Source: DATARH01 sp050246595 (lineage in GTDB: Bacteria; Pseudomonadota; Alphaproteobacteria; ATCC43930; CGMCC-115725). From it: DNA of 64,000 nt. Under the pieces are notes generated by a model. It searched no databases. It was not told where the DNA came from and saw only the letters and a list, made by a program, of their open reading frames with translations. Location of the stretch: contig JBFWVT010000005.1 of the NCBI GenBank assembly GCA_050246595.1, positions 62,001 through 126,000 of the forward strand. The letters are read 5' to 3'. How positions within the stretch are numbered: position 1 is the first letter of the stretch; the number at the start of each line of letters is the position of its first letter. Position numbers and translations under genes: made by a program. Of this stretch, positions 8,803 to 16,467 are shown piece by piece.

Positions 8803-9936
8803 TCAGAACCTCGCCCGCAGCCAGAGGTCGGCGTCCCATTCGCGCACCGAATGTTCCTGTGCGCTGGTGCTCATCGCCACCCGGATGCGGTCCTCCAGCC
8901 AGCGGTTGACCCGGTTGATCGCGTGCGGGTCCTCGGGGCGCAGCGACGGACCGATCCGCGCCGCCAGCGCCAGCGCAACCGCTTCGGCGAGCAGCGGGTC
9001 CATCGCGTCCGCGTCGATCCGGCCGATATAGAGCAGGTCGAACTTCGGTCCGGCGTCGGACAGCAGCATCGCGCCTTCGATCCGCCACTCGGCGAAGCTG
9101 TCGGGCGAGGCTTCGATCATGCGGATAAAATCGTCCGGCAGCGCGTAGGCGGCTTCCCATTGAAAATCCGGGGGGGTCGGCGCGGCGCTCAGCCGGATGC
9201 GCTTGCGGGCGCTGTTCCACGGGGCGCGGCGCAGCACCGTGTCGCGGGCGCTCGGGTAGGCGTCGATCGCCAGCTTTGCCCGCTTCTGCAATTCCTGCGC
9301 GCCCGCGGCCGGCGGCACCCCGAGAAAAACCAGCGCCTGGTTGCAGATCGACGCTTCCGCCGCGGTCAGACCGGACAGCTGCAGATAGCGCGCGGGGTCC
9401 AGCTCGTCAAAACCGTGCTCGGCGGCGTTGGCCGCTTCCGCCTCTTTCCACAGGCTGGCGAGCCTGGTCTCGACCCGCACGACCGCCTGATCGTCCTGCA
9501 CGATGGCGCGGCCGATCTCGGCGGCCAGCGCATAGGCGATGATCTCGGCCATCACCGGGTCGATCGCGGTCGGATCGCTCAGACGGCCGATATAGATGCA
9601 ATCGAGCGGGGCGGCGGTGTTGGTCAGCAGCTTGCCGCCTTCGATGACATAGGCGGTGTCGCCGGGGGCGGCGATGTGGAACATGCGGATAAAATCCGCC
9701 GGCAGCGTATAGCCGTGGCTCCACCCGAAAGCCGGCGGAACCGCGTCGGCGGCGAGGCGCGCCCGCCGCCGGGCGCAGTTCCACGGCAGCTTGCGCGTGA
9801 CCGCGTCGCGCACCTGCGGATAGGCGGCGTTGCACAGCCGCGCCGCCTTCGCCCGGTTGTCGGTCAGGCTGGTGACCGCCTCCTCGCCGAGCGCGGCCAG
9901 CGCCCGGTTGCAGATCGCCAGCTCGGACAGCGCCAT
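8803..9936 (-). CDS. Tandem-duplicated gp11-like head-tail adaptor
   Basis: A protein of 377 residues made of two homologous halves. Residues ~5-150 (ICNRALAALGEEAVTSL, VRDAVTRKLPWNCARRRARL, YTLPADFIRM, CIYIGRL, AYALAAEIGRAI) are matched block by block by residues ~195-345 (ICNQALVFLGVPPAAGA, ARDTVLRRAPWNSARKRIRL, YALPDDFIRM, LLYIGRI, ALALAARIGPSL). Each half is a complete T7 gp11-type tail tubular protein A domain, normally a protein of about 200 residues that forms a twelve-subunit ring under the portal. Here one chain carries two domains. The halves have diverged, so the duplication is not recent. Confidence 0.85.
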   Translation of the reverse strand: MALSELAICNRALAALGEEAVTSLTDNRAKAARLCNAAYPQVRDAVTRKLPWNCARRRARLAADAVPPAFGWSHGYTLPADFIRMFHIAAPGDTAYVIEGGKLLTNTAAPLDCIYIGRLSDPTAIDPVMAEIIAYALAAEIGRAIVQDDQAVVRVETRLASLWKEAEAANAAEHGFDELDPARYLQLSGLTAAEASICNQALVFLGVPPAAGAQELQKRAKLAIDAYPSARDTVLRRAPWNSARKRIRLSAAPTPPDFQWEAAYALPDDFIRMIEASPDSFAEWRIEGAMLLSDAGPKFDLLYIGRIDADAMDPLLAEAVALALAARIGPSLRPEDPHAINRVNRWLEDRIRVAMSTSAQEHSVREWDADLWLRARF

Positions 9937-9951
9937 CGACTGACGCGCCCG

Positions 9952-10428
9952 TTACTCGACCGAGTAATAGGTGACGATCACCAGGCGGCCCGAGGCGGGA
10001 AAGTCGGCCGCGCCGATCGTCAGCACGATATCGACATAGGGCGTCACCCTGTCGTTGATGTCGTAGAGCGTGTCGGCCGACAGATCGCGCCCGATCGCCG
10101 AGGCGAGGCCCATGCGGGTCGGCGTGTTCGTCGTCGTGAACGTCGCCGCCGCCTTGAATTTCGCGCTCTCGCCCGAATGCACGGTGCCGATCGCGATCGT
10201 CGAGGAGCCGAGCGAGGTGTCGGTGACGGCTTCCCAGCCCAGCGGCACCCCGTCCTTCGGCAGGCGCGCGATGAAGATCTGGTCGCCGTTGGCCTGCGAG
10301 AACAGCGGGATCGTCGCCACCTGGACGCGGACCTTGCCGCGGATATAGGCGGCTTTTGGCAGCTCCTGGATCGCGCCGCCGGCATTGCCGACGATTTTCT
10401 GGGTTTCGACCGAATAGCGGATCGCCAT
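9952..10428 (-). CDS. Small phage structural protein downstream of the capsid gene
   Basis: The 158-residue protein (MAIRYSVETQKIVGNAGGAIQEL...VIVTYYSVE) is rich in Thr, Ser, Ala and Val and predicted mostly beta strand, without enzyme motifs. The position right after the major capsid gene suggests a head decoration or auxiliary virion protein. A clear ribosome binding site (AAAGGAG, nine bases before the ATG) supports the start. The family is not recognised with confidence. Confidence 0.55.
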   Translation of the reverse strand: MAIRYSVETQKIVGNAGGAIQELPKAAYIRGKVRVQVATIPLFSQANGDQIFIARLPKDGVPLGWEAVTDTSLGSSTIAIGTVHSGESAKFKAAATFTTTNTPTRMGLASAIGRDLSADTLYDINDRVTPYVDIVLTIGAADFPASGRLVIVTYYSVE

Positions 10429-10457
10429 GATGGGTTACTCCTTTCGCCGGCGGCCGG

Positions 10458-11348
10458 TTACGCGCACTTGACCTCGACGACTTTCGCCTCTTCGAGGCGG
10501 GCGGCGCCGATATCCATCGTCACATAGACTTGCTGCGCGTAGCGCTTGTCCGGGCGCGGATCGATGCGGGTGGTGATGTCGCGCGCGATCCCGAGACCGA
10601 TCCCGGAGCGGACCCAGGCAAAGCAGCGCCGGTAGCCGTTGCTGTCCTTCGGAAAGATCTTGTCGGGCAGCCGGATGAACCGGAACCCCATGAAACTGTC
10701 GATCTCGCCCGAGGCCAGACCCTTGACGTTGACGAAATCGGACGATGTCGCCTTGGTCGTGCCCAGCAGATTGCCCAGATCGGTTGCGGTGCAGGCGAAG
10801 TACTTCTGCTCCGTGCCGTCGATCTCGGCGTCGTCGAGCTTGACCTTGGCCTCGATCAGTTTCGAGACGGTCAGCCCGACATTGCCGGACCCGCTCTCAT
10901 AGGCCCAGCTATTGACCGCAACCACCTGGCCTGCCGGGAACGCGATCGGGGTGGTGCCGTCCTGGCCGGTATAGGCGGTGCCGAACACCGCGCTGACGAT
11001 CTCCTCATCGACCGCGCGCCCCATCGCCATCGCACCGGCTTCGGCATAGGGATTGGTCAGCTCGTGGATCGTGCGGACCTGGTCCTCGCGGTCGATCAGA
11101 TCGGCCCAGTCATAGGGATAGGGCACGATCCGGCGGCGGAAGTGCGGCGTCGAGATCAGCGGCGTGTCGGCGTGACGGGAGATGTTGCGCACCGCCGTCA
11201 CCGGGCCGAGCTGGTCGATATACATGCGGTCGCCGGTGACTTGCTCCTCGCGCACGGCCATGCGCAGCCGCGACCCGTTCTGCTGCGCGAGGTGGGTCAG
11301 GTTTCGGTTGAACTGCTGAACGTGATGGACAGGGACCTGGTACGACAT
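10458..11348 (-). CDS. Phage major capsid protein
   Basis: A 296-residue protein. The sequence (VHHVQQFNRNLTHLAQQNGSRLRMAV near the N-terminus, RRRIVPYPYDWADLIDREDQVRT centrally, GFRFIRLPDKIFPKD, and AWVRSGIGLGIARDITTRI...QVYVTMDIGAARLEE at the end) matches the capsid proteins of environmental short-tailed phages with the HK97-type fold. The ATG has GGAG nine bases upstream. It lies between the scaffold gene and a small auxiliary virion gene, the expected place. Confidence 0.85.
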   Translation of the reverse strand: MSYQVPVHHVQQFNRNLTHLAQQNGSRLRMAVREEQVTGDRMYIDQLGPVTAVRNISRHADTPLISTPHFRRRIVPYPYDWADLIDREDQVRTIHELTNPYAEAGAMAMGRAVDEEIVSAVFGTAYTGQDGTTPIAFPAGQVVAVNSWAYESGSGNVGLTVSKLIEAKVKLDDAEIDGTEQKYFACTATDLGNLLGTTKATSSDFVNVKGLASGEIDSFMGFRFIRLPDKIFPKDSNGYRRCFAWVRSGIGLGIARDITTRIDPRPDKRYAQQVYVTMDIGAARLEEAKVVEVKCA

Positions 11349-11387
11349 GGAAGCGGGCTCCGCTCAAAACGGTTGTGGTCAGAGCGG

Positions 11388-11522
11388 CTGAGTTCCCCGG
11401 CTCCGCGCCCTCCTGGTTTCCCTGGGAGCGCCCTGCCGGACCCGTGCCTGGCGTTTTACGCCCGCTAAGGCGCCCGTCTCAGCCGGACCCGTGGGGTTGA
11501 CCCCCTGAGTTCCCCGGCTCGA
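11388..11522. repeat. Direct repeats in the leader before the capsid gene
   Basis: The 223-base gap between scaffold and capsid genes contains two interleaved pairs of exact direct repeats: CTGAGTTCCCCGGCTC at 11388-11403 and 11507-11522, and GCCGGACCCGTG at 11435-11446 and 11484-11495. A GC-rich potential hairpin lies at about 11405-11432. The gap is otherwise non-coding. It may hold a promoter or RNA processing signals for the capsid transcript; that is inference. Confidence 0.5.
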
Positions 11523-11571
11523 GCGCGGGTGATTTGCCAACCTGCGCAGATGCGCAAACTGACGGTTCTGC

Positions 11572-12519
11572 TTAAGCCGCCCGGTTCTGCTCCGGGTAGG
11601 CCATCTTGAACAGTCTTTCCAGTTCGGCGGTCGCGGCGTCGCGCACCTGCCGGTCGCGGCTCTGCATCCGCTTGATGAATTCCGGGTCCGCGTACTTCGC
11701 GTTGATCTCCTGCTGCGCCTCGGTCGGGCTGAGCGTCGCGGCACTGCCCGGTGTCCCGCGGCCGATCATCCCGTGCTCCTGCAACACCTTGCCGACTTCG
11801 GCAAAGATGCGCGCCAGGTCCGGGTCGCTGCCGTAGCGCGAGGCGATCTCGGCCGCCTTGTCGCCGCCGTAATGCGCCAGCGCGTCTTTCGCGACCCGCA
11901 GTTTCTCGTCGAACGCCGCGCCCCATTCGGTTTTGAGCGCGCCGATCGCCGCCTCGTGCGCCTGCGCGCTCTGCTGCTGCTGGCCGGTGACCCGCTCGCC
12001 GACATGCGCATTCCATGCCTCGAACAGCGCGGCGGCCTGGCGCTGCGACAGACCGAGCGAGTGCACGGTCTGCCGGAACCAGCCCATCGTCGGCTCGTCG
12101 ATCGTCACCCCTTCGGGCAGCGCGTCGGTCTTGAAGGCGTACCTGTCCGGCGCTTCCGGTCGGCCGAGCCGGTCGTAGACCTTCCCCATCGCCTCGGCGT
12201 TGCCCGGATCGGCCGGCAATTCCAGCAATCGGTCTTTCGGGATGCCCATCAGCCGCGCCTGGCCCTGATAGCCGCGCGCCAACCCCTCCAGATCCTTGAT
12301 GTCCCGGAACACCGGGTCGGTGCGGATATCGGCCGGCAAGGTGTCGGCGAAGACCGGGGCCCCCAGTGCGCCGCCAGCCCCGCCCGCACCGCCGTTTGAG
12401 GGCGGGGCCGCCGCACCGCCGCCCGGCGAAACCGGTCCTTGATCCTCTCGACAACCCGGATGATCCCGGTCATGCCTTACCTCGCGGACGAGAAACCGGC
12501 GGCGGGTCCTGTCGCTCAC
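11572..12519 (-). CDS. Capsid assembly scaffold-like protein
   Basis: The protein has 315 residues: a disordered Gly/Ala/Pro-rich N-terminus (~residues 30-55), a middle part with PADIRTDPVFRDIKDLEGLARGYQGQARLMGIPKDRLLELP, and a charged helical C-terminal part ending in a short basic tail, typical of podoviral scaffold proteins. Scaffolds guide capsid polymerisation and are then lost. The GTG at 12519 overlaps the previous stop as GTGA, but the first ~25 residues (very Arg/His-rich) look non-native, so the real start may lie further in. Confidence 0.7.
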   Translation of the reverse strand: MSDRTRRRFLVREVRHDRDHPGCREDQGPVSPGGGAAAPPSNGGAGGAGGALGAPVFADTLPADIRTDPVFRDIKDLEGLARGYQGQARLMGIPKDRLLELPADPGNAEAMGKVYDRLGRPEAPDRYAFKTDALPEGVTIDEPTMGWFRQTVHSLGLSQRQAAALFEAWNAHVGERVTGQQQQSAQAHEAAIGALKTEWGAAFDEKLRVAKDALAHYGGDKAAEIASRYGSDPDLARIFAEVGKVLQEHGMIGRGTPGSAATLSPTEAQQEINAKYADPEFIKRMQSRDRQVRDAATAELERLFKMAYPEQNRAA

Positions 12520-12860
12520 AGGACCGCCGAGGTGAATTGGTGCGAGATGCCGTCCGAGTTCGCGTCGAGCCGGACGGTCGGTGTGCCGTCGCTCGCAACC
12601 GAGACGGCATAAAAACGGATCGTAATCGTCGCGCCGGCGCTATCGATGATCTCGATATTGCCGAACAAATTTCCAAAAGCCGTACCGAGATTGTACGGCC
12701 CGCCTTTGGCGCTGGCGGCGCGGTCAAACCCGCCGCACATAAAGACGGGCATATCCATCCCGCCGCCGGTCGCGTAATCGCCGTTGGCGCCGGTATCGAT
12801 CGACAGCCCGTGCTGATCCCCGGCGACGACGCAGATCAGACCTTCCCAGCCCTCCGCCAT
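12516..12860 (-). CDS. Hypothetical protein at the phage edge, possibly a truncated phosphatase tail
   Basis: A 114-residue protein. The N-terminal GLICVVAGDQHGLSID resembles the GDxH motif near the C-terminus of PhoD-like metallophosphatases, and LGTAFGNLFGNIEIID...TIRFYAV resembles the strands that end such proteins. All earlier metal-binding blocks are missing, so if the resemblance is real this is a remnant. The stop overlaps the scaffold gene start. The portal gene would be expected about here in an intact phage but this is not one. The resemblance is weak and the function is unassigned. Confidence 0.4.
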   Translation of the reverse strand: MAEGWEGLICVVAGDQHGLSIDTGANGDYATGGGMDMPVFMCGGFDRAASAKGGPYNLGTAFGNLFGNIEIIDSAGATITIRFYAVSVASDGTPTVRLDANSDGISHQFTSAVL

Positions 12861-12913
12861 TACTTCATTTCCAACCGGGTCGGACCACCTCGCCAGCCGT
12901 GTACCGGTCAGAA

Positions 12914-12938
12914 TCTTTGTGGTTCTTCTGTCTTCGTG
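12914..12938. repeat. Partial copy of the CCACGAAG repeat family
   Basis: Read on the minus strand it gives CACGAAGACAGAAGAACCACAAAG-like sequence, matching in kind the arms of the complete inverted repeat at 14335-14425. Only one arm is present. Confidence 0.4.
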
Positions 12939-13058
12939 ATGCTGCCCCGGATGGTAGATACCAGGGATGCTTCGGAACGCGGTATTCTCCTATACTCGCG
13001 ACCTGCTCCTGCCATGCGCCGGAGTTTCGTCGATAGAGGGCCGATCTGGTCCGCGCGA

Positions 13059-13077
13059 CCTGATCCGGCCGATCAGG
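13059..13077. promoter_or_regulatory. Candidate operator palindrome upstream of the amidohydrolase
   Basis: CCTGATC-CGGCC-GATCAGG is a perfect 7-base inverted repeat with a 5-base centre, about 120 bases before the amidohydrolase start and downstream of a possible -10 TATACT at 12991. It could bind a dimeric regulator; no regulator gene is adjacent. Confidence 0.3.
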
Positions 13078-13196
13078 CTCGCGACGGCGATCCCTCACCG
13101 CCGGCGCTTCGTTATCGTGAACAGGGTTCAGACTCGCGCGGCCTGCGCGGCTGCGGTAGCATGCCGCAGATCCGAGTACCGTGGGAGGACACACCG

Positions 13197-14324
13197 ATGA
13201 CTCGCACTTACAACGTGGTCGATGCCGATGGCCACATCCTCGAACCGCTTGATCTTTGGGACCGCTATATCGATCCCGAATACCGCGAGCGCCGCCCGCG
13301 CTTTGTGATCGACGACAACGGCAAGGAGCGTCTCAGCGTCGAGGGCAAGCTGTTGGGCAATCCGCGCGGGATCGGCAGCCTCGGCGCCGTCGGCGTGCGG
13401 CAGGGCGATGTCATTCCCGACACACTAAAATACGCCGAGGGGAAAAAGGGCGGGTTCGACCCGCACGCCCGCATCAAGGACATGGACGCGGACGGGATCG
13501 ACGCCGCTTTCCTGTATCCGAGCCTCGGCCTGTTCGCCGGCGCCGTCGAGGACCCCGGTCTGGCGGGCGCGATGTGCCGCGCCTACAACCGCTGGCTGGC
13601 CGATTACTGCAAGCCCTACCCCGACCGCCTGTTCGGGGTGGCGATGCTGCCGATGCAGTCGGTCGAGCTGGCGACCGAGGAGGTGCGCTACGCGCGCGAG
13701 AAGCTCGGGATGCGCGGCGGCTTTCTGCGGCCGAACCCGTATCACGGCAAAAAGATGATCAACGATCCGATCTACGAGAAATTCTGGGCGACAGCCGAGG
13801 AACTCGATTTCTCGGTCGGCTTCCACGAGGGTTCGACCAACGCGATGCCGACCGTCGGGGTCGATCGTTTCGAGAGCGACCGCGCCGCGCGCCACATGAT
13901 CTCGCACACGATGGAGATGATGCTGGCGGCGATGGCGGTGATCTGGGGCGGCGTCGTCGACCGCCACCCGCGCCTGCGCGTCGGCTTTCTCGAATCGGGC
14001 GGCGGCTGGATGGCGCCATGGCTCGACCGCATGGATCGGCATTTCGACGACAAGGGCTTTAACGAAACCGCCCCGTCGATGCGGCCGAGCGAGTTGTTCA
14101 AGCGCAATTGCTGGATCTCGTTCGAGCCGGTCGAAAACAGCATCGCCGTGCTGGCCGACTATATCGGCCCGAACAAGATCATGTGGGCGACCGATTACCC
14201 GCACCAGGACGGGTTCTTTCCGGGAGCGCCGCAGATGTTGCGCGAGCGGCTCGAGTCCCTGTCGCCCGAGGCGCGGCACGGCGTGCTCGCCGGTGGCGCG
14301 CTGTCGTTTTACGGCATGAACTGA
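13197..14324 (+). CDS. Amidohydrolase-2 family metal-dependent hydrolase
   Basis: A 375-residue TIM-barrel protein of the amidohydrolase_2 family. It begins with VVDADGHILEPLDLWDRYI, where the usual DxHxH is D-A-D-G-H, a variant common in this subfamily. Other barrel features are FHEGSTN (metal-ligand His on a central strand), SHTMEMMLA, and ATDYPHQDGFFP carrying the C-terminal catalytic Asp. Relatives cleave or decarboxylate cyclic and aromatic acids; the substrate here is unknown. The ATG is set by GGGAGGA eight bases upstream. The neighbour downstream is a flavin monooxygenase, suggesting degradation of a cyclic compound. A longer open frame upstream is not supported by a ribosome binding site. 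Confidence 0.85.
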   Translation: MTRTYNVVDADGHILEPLDLWDRYIDPEYRERRPRFVIDDNGKERLSVEGKLLGNPRGIGSLGAVGVRQGDVIPDTLKYAEGKKGGFDPHARIKDMDADGIDAAFLYPSLGLFAGAVEDPGLAGAMCRAYNRWLADYCKPYPDRLFGVAMLPMQSVELATEEVRYAREKLGMRGGFLRPNPYHGKKMINDPIYEKFWATAEELDFSVGFHEGSTNAMPTVGVDRFESDRAARHMISHTMEMMLAAMAVIWGGVVDRHPRLRVGFLESGGGWMAPWLDRMDRHFDDKGFNETAPSMRPSELFKRNCWISFEPVENSIAVLADYIGPNKIMWATDYPHQDGFFPGAPQMLRERLESLSPEARHGVLAGGALSFYGMN

Positions 14325-14334
14325 AGACAATTTT

Positions 14335-14425
14335 TTACCACGAAGAACACGACGGAAGCACGAGGGTCACGATGGAAGTTTTTTCCTCCATGTCTCTTGT
14401 GCTTCCTTCGTGACCTTTGTGGTAA
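14335..14425. repeat. Imperfect inverted repeat, about 40-base arms
   Basis: The arms TTACCACGAAGAACACGACG and, inverted, TTACCACAAAGGTCACGAAG extend over about 40 bases with a few mismatches, around an AAGTTTTTTCC loop. This is the CCACGAAG-type palindromic element seen between genes in many bacterial genomes. It fills most of the gap between the amidohydrolase and monooxygenase genes. The transcript would fold into a long hairpin and could act as terminator or stabiliser. Confidence 0.75.
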
Positions 14426-14463
14426 ACCGAAAACGATCACAGCTCCGCGTCAGGGAAGAAAGA

Positions 14464-16104
14464 ATGACTGCTTCAATGGCGGCAGTACCCAGCCTCAAGG
14501 CCGAGCCGGCCCTCGATTTCGATGCCGTGATCATCGGCGCCGGGGTTTCCGGGCTGTATCAGCTCTACAGGCTGCGCCAGCTCGGGTTGAGCGCGCGGGT
14601 GTTCGAGACCGGCAGCGGCGTTGGTGGCACTTGGTATTGGAACCGCTATCCCGGCGCCCGCTTCGATTCGGAAAGCTACACCTACGCCTACTCGTTCTCA
14701 CCGGAGCTGCTGGAAGAGTGGAACTGGCAGGAGCGCTTCGCCGGCCAACCCGAGACCGAGCGTTATCTGAACCATGTCGCCGACAAGTTTGACCTGCGCC
14801 GCGACATCCAGTGCAACAGCCGCGTCGCCGCCGCGCACTACCGCGAGGAGACGCGAAGCTGGCAGGTCACGCTGGAGGACGGCCGCAGCTACGACGCCCG
14901 CTTCCTGATCACCGCGATCGGCGTGCTGTCAGCGCCGACGATGCCGCGCATTCCCGGAGTCGAGAGTTTCCGGGGCCAAGCGTTTCATACGCATTACTGG
15001 CCAAAGGAGCCGGTCCGTTTCGAGGGCAGGCGCGTCGCGGTGATCGGCACCGGCGCGACCGCGGTGCAGGCGATCACCGAAATCGCCAAGACGGTCGGCC
15101 ATTTGACCGTGTTTCAGCGCACCCCGAACTGGTGCGCGCCGCTGCACAACGCGCCGATCCCCGACGAGGAGATGGACCGGATCAGGGCCGGCTACGGCGA
15201 GATCTTCGCACGCTGCAACGAAAGCCCGGGCTGCTTTGTCCACAAACCCGACCCGCGCGGCACCTTTGATGTGACCCCAGAGGAACGCGAGGCGTTCTGG
15301 GAGAGGCTCTATGCCGAGCCAGGTTTCGGCATCTGGCAGGGCAATTTCCGCGACATCCTGACAAACCGCGAGGCCAACGCGCTGATCTCGGACTTCATCG
15401 CGCGCAAAATCCGCCAGCGGGTCAAGGACCCGGAAGTGGCCGAGAAGCTGATCCCGAAGAACCACGGGTTCGGCACCCGCCGCGTGCCGCTCGAAAGCGG
15501 ATACTACGAGGTTTACAACCGGCCCAACGTCAGACTGGTTGATCTCAACGAGACACCGATCGCGTGCGTCACTCCTTCCGGCATCAGGACCAGCGACGCC
15601 GATTACGAATTCGACATGATCATCTACGCCACCGGGTTCGACGCGATCACCGGCACCTTCGACCGCATCGATATCCGCGGCGTCGACGGCGTGTCGCTGA
15701 AGGACAAATGGCGGGACGGGCCGCAGACCTATCTCGGCGTGCTGGTCGAGGATTTCCCGAACATGCTGATGGTCATGGGGCCGCACGCCGCGCTTGGCAA
15801 TTTTCCGCGCGCGGTCGAATACAATGTCGATTGGGTGACCGACCTGATCCGCCATGCGCGGGGGCGCGGCGTGACGCGGATCGAGGCTACTTCGGCCGGC
15901 GTGGCGCGCTGGACCGACCACGTCAAGGCGACCGCCGAAGGGCTGCTGTTCAACGAGATCGACTCGTGGATGACCGGGGTCAACCGTAACGTCGCGGGCA
16001 AAGAGACCCGCAAGATCATGCGCTACAGCGGCGGGCACCCCACGTTCCGCGAGCACTGCGACGCGGTTGCTTCCGACGGATACCGGGAGATGGCGCTGAT
16101 CTAG
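14464..16104 (+). CDS. Baeyer-Villiger-type flavin-containing monooxygenase
   Basis: A protein of 546 residues with two Rossmann folds: FAD-binding GAGVSG at residues 25-30 and NADPH-binding GTGATA at about 194-199. Between them is the Baeyer-Villiger fingerprint FRGQAFHTHYW (FxGxxxHxxxW) at about 168-178. VGGTWYWNRYPGARFDSES is the other hallmark of class I BVMOs, and YATGFDAITGTF lies near the C-terminus. The enzyme inserts oxygen next to a ketone, giving esters or lactones, using NADPH and O2; cyclohexanone/phenylacetone-monooxygenase-type relatives are cytosolic. ATG at 14464 is preceded by GGGAAGAAAGA. A hydrolase of the amidohydrolase family next door could process the product; this is inference. 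Confidence 0.92.
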   Translation: MTASMAAVPSLKAEPALDFDAVIIGAGVSGLYQLYRLRQLGLSARVFETGSGVGGTWYWNRYPGARFDSESYTYAYSFSPELLEEWNWQERFAGQPETERYLNHVADKFDLRRDIQCNSRVAAAHYREETRSWQVTLEDGRSYDARFLITAIGVLSAPTMPRIPGVESFRGQAFHTHYWPKEPVRFEGRRVAVIGTGATAVQAITEIAKTVGHLTVFQRTPNWCAPLHNAPIPDEEMDRIRAGYGEIFARCNESPGCFVHKPDPRGTFDVTPEEREAFWERLYAEPGFGIWQGNFRDILTNREANALISDFIARKIRQRVKDPEVAEKLIPKNHGFGTRRVPLESGYYEVYNRPNVRLVDLNETPIACVTPSGIRTSDADYEFDMIIYATGFDAITGTFDRIDIRGVDGVSLKDKWRDGPQTYLGVLVEDFPNMLMVMGPHAALGNFPRAVEYNVDWVTDLIRHARGRGVTRIEATSAGVARWTDHVKATAEGLLFNEIDSWMTGVNRNVAGKETRKIMRYSGGHPTFREHCDAVASDGYREMALI

Positions 16105-16467
16105 ACGGGGATCGGCGGATGTTGCCGCCCTGACCGGTAGTGGGCGGCGCGGCTGAACAGGGAATTGCGGCAGCGCGTTGCCGCGCCTCTTCAGGGGCCA
16201 ATGAGACCCGGTGTGCGACGCGATTGCGGCAATTTTCGCGGCGCTGCTTCCGGCGGCGCCGGTTAGGACGATGCCGGGTCCGGCTCTCGGTCAGTCGGCA
16301 TGACGTGGTGCAGCATCCTCTCCGTACCATGAGCGGCGCCTGTCGCCGACGCGCGCTCGCTGCCATGAACCTGGTTCACCCGGCTTGCGAGATGATTATC
16401 AGAGGACATTCTCAGCCTGCTGCGGTACTGCTAGCCCGTGAAACACTCCAGGATTCCAGAGGAGATG
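16105..16467. other. Intergenic stretch without recognisable genes
   Basis: This gap of about 360 bases separates the monooxygenase from the solute-binding protein gene. Open frames lack ribosome binding sites and likeness to proteins. No promoter could be assigned with confidence. Confidence 0.5.

Larger units (their letters stand above)
1..12860 (-). mobile_element. T7-like prophage structural module, probably incomplete
   Basis: About ten consecutive minus-strand genes follow the head-to-tail order of T7-like podoviruses: scaffold, capsid, tail adaptor (gp11-like), tail nozzle (gp12-like), gp13-like, gp14-like, then large internal virion proteins. Adjacent genes overlap by 1-4 bases or are separated by very few, as expected for one late transcript. 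The block runs off the left edge. On the right it stops at a 114-residue fragment-like gene, and chromosomal catabolic genes begin at 13197. Portal, terminase, integrase, DNA replication and lysis genes are absent from the visible part. This is inferred to be a truncated prophage or a prophage whose remaining genes lie left of the window. The right boundary is approximate. Confidence 0.8.
12861..13196. other. Non-coding junction between phage block and chromosomal genes
   Basis: Open frames in this 336-base stretch lack ribosome binding sites and family likeness. It contains a partial repeat copy (12914-12938), a possible -10 hexamer TATACT at 12991 without a convincing -35, an inverted repeat (13059-13077), and a small hairpin CTGCGG-N7-CCGCAG at about 13151-13169. 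No tRNA-like sequence or obvious attachment site was found. Confidence 0.5.

Noticed and set aside
7921..10527. 868-residue plus-strand open frame over the phage tail genes
   Set aside because: Antisense shadow of the gp12- and gp11-like genes, which have clear family blocks and conserved order.
13105..13135. GGTTCAGACTC resembling a tRNA T-loop
   Set aside because: No acceptor, anticodon or D-arm can be folded around it, so no tRNA or attachment site is supported.
12865..13194. 109-residue minus-strand frame in the junction
   Set aside because: Arg-rich, no ribosome binding site, overlaps a repeat and a palindrome; no protein likeness.
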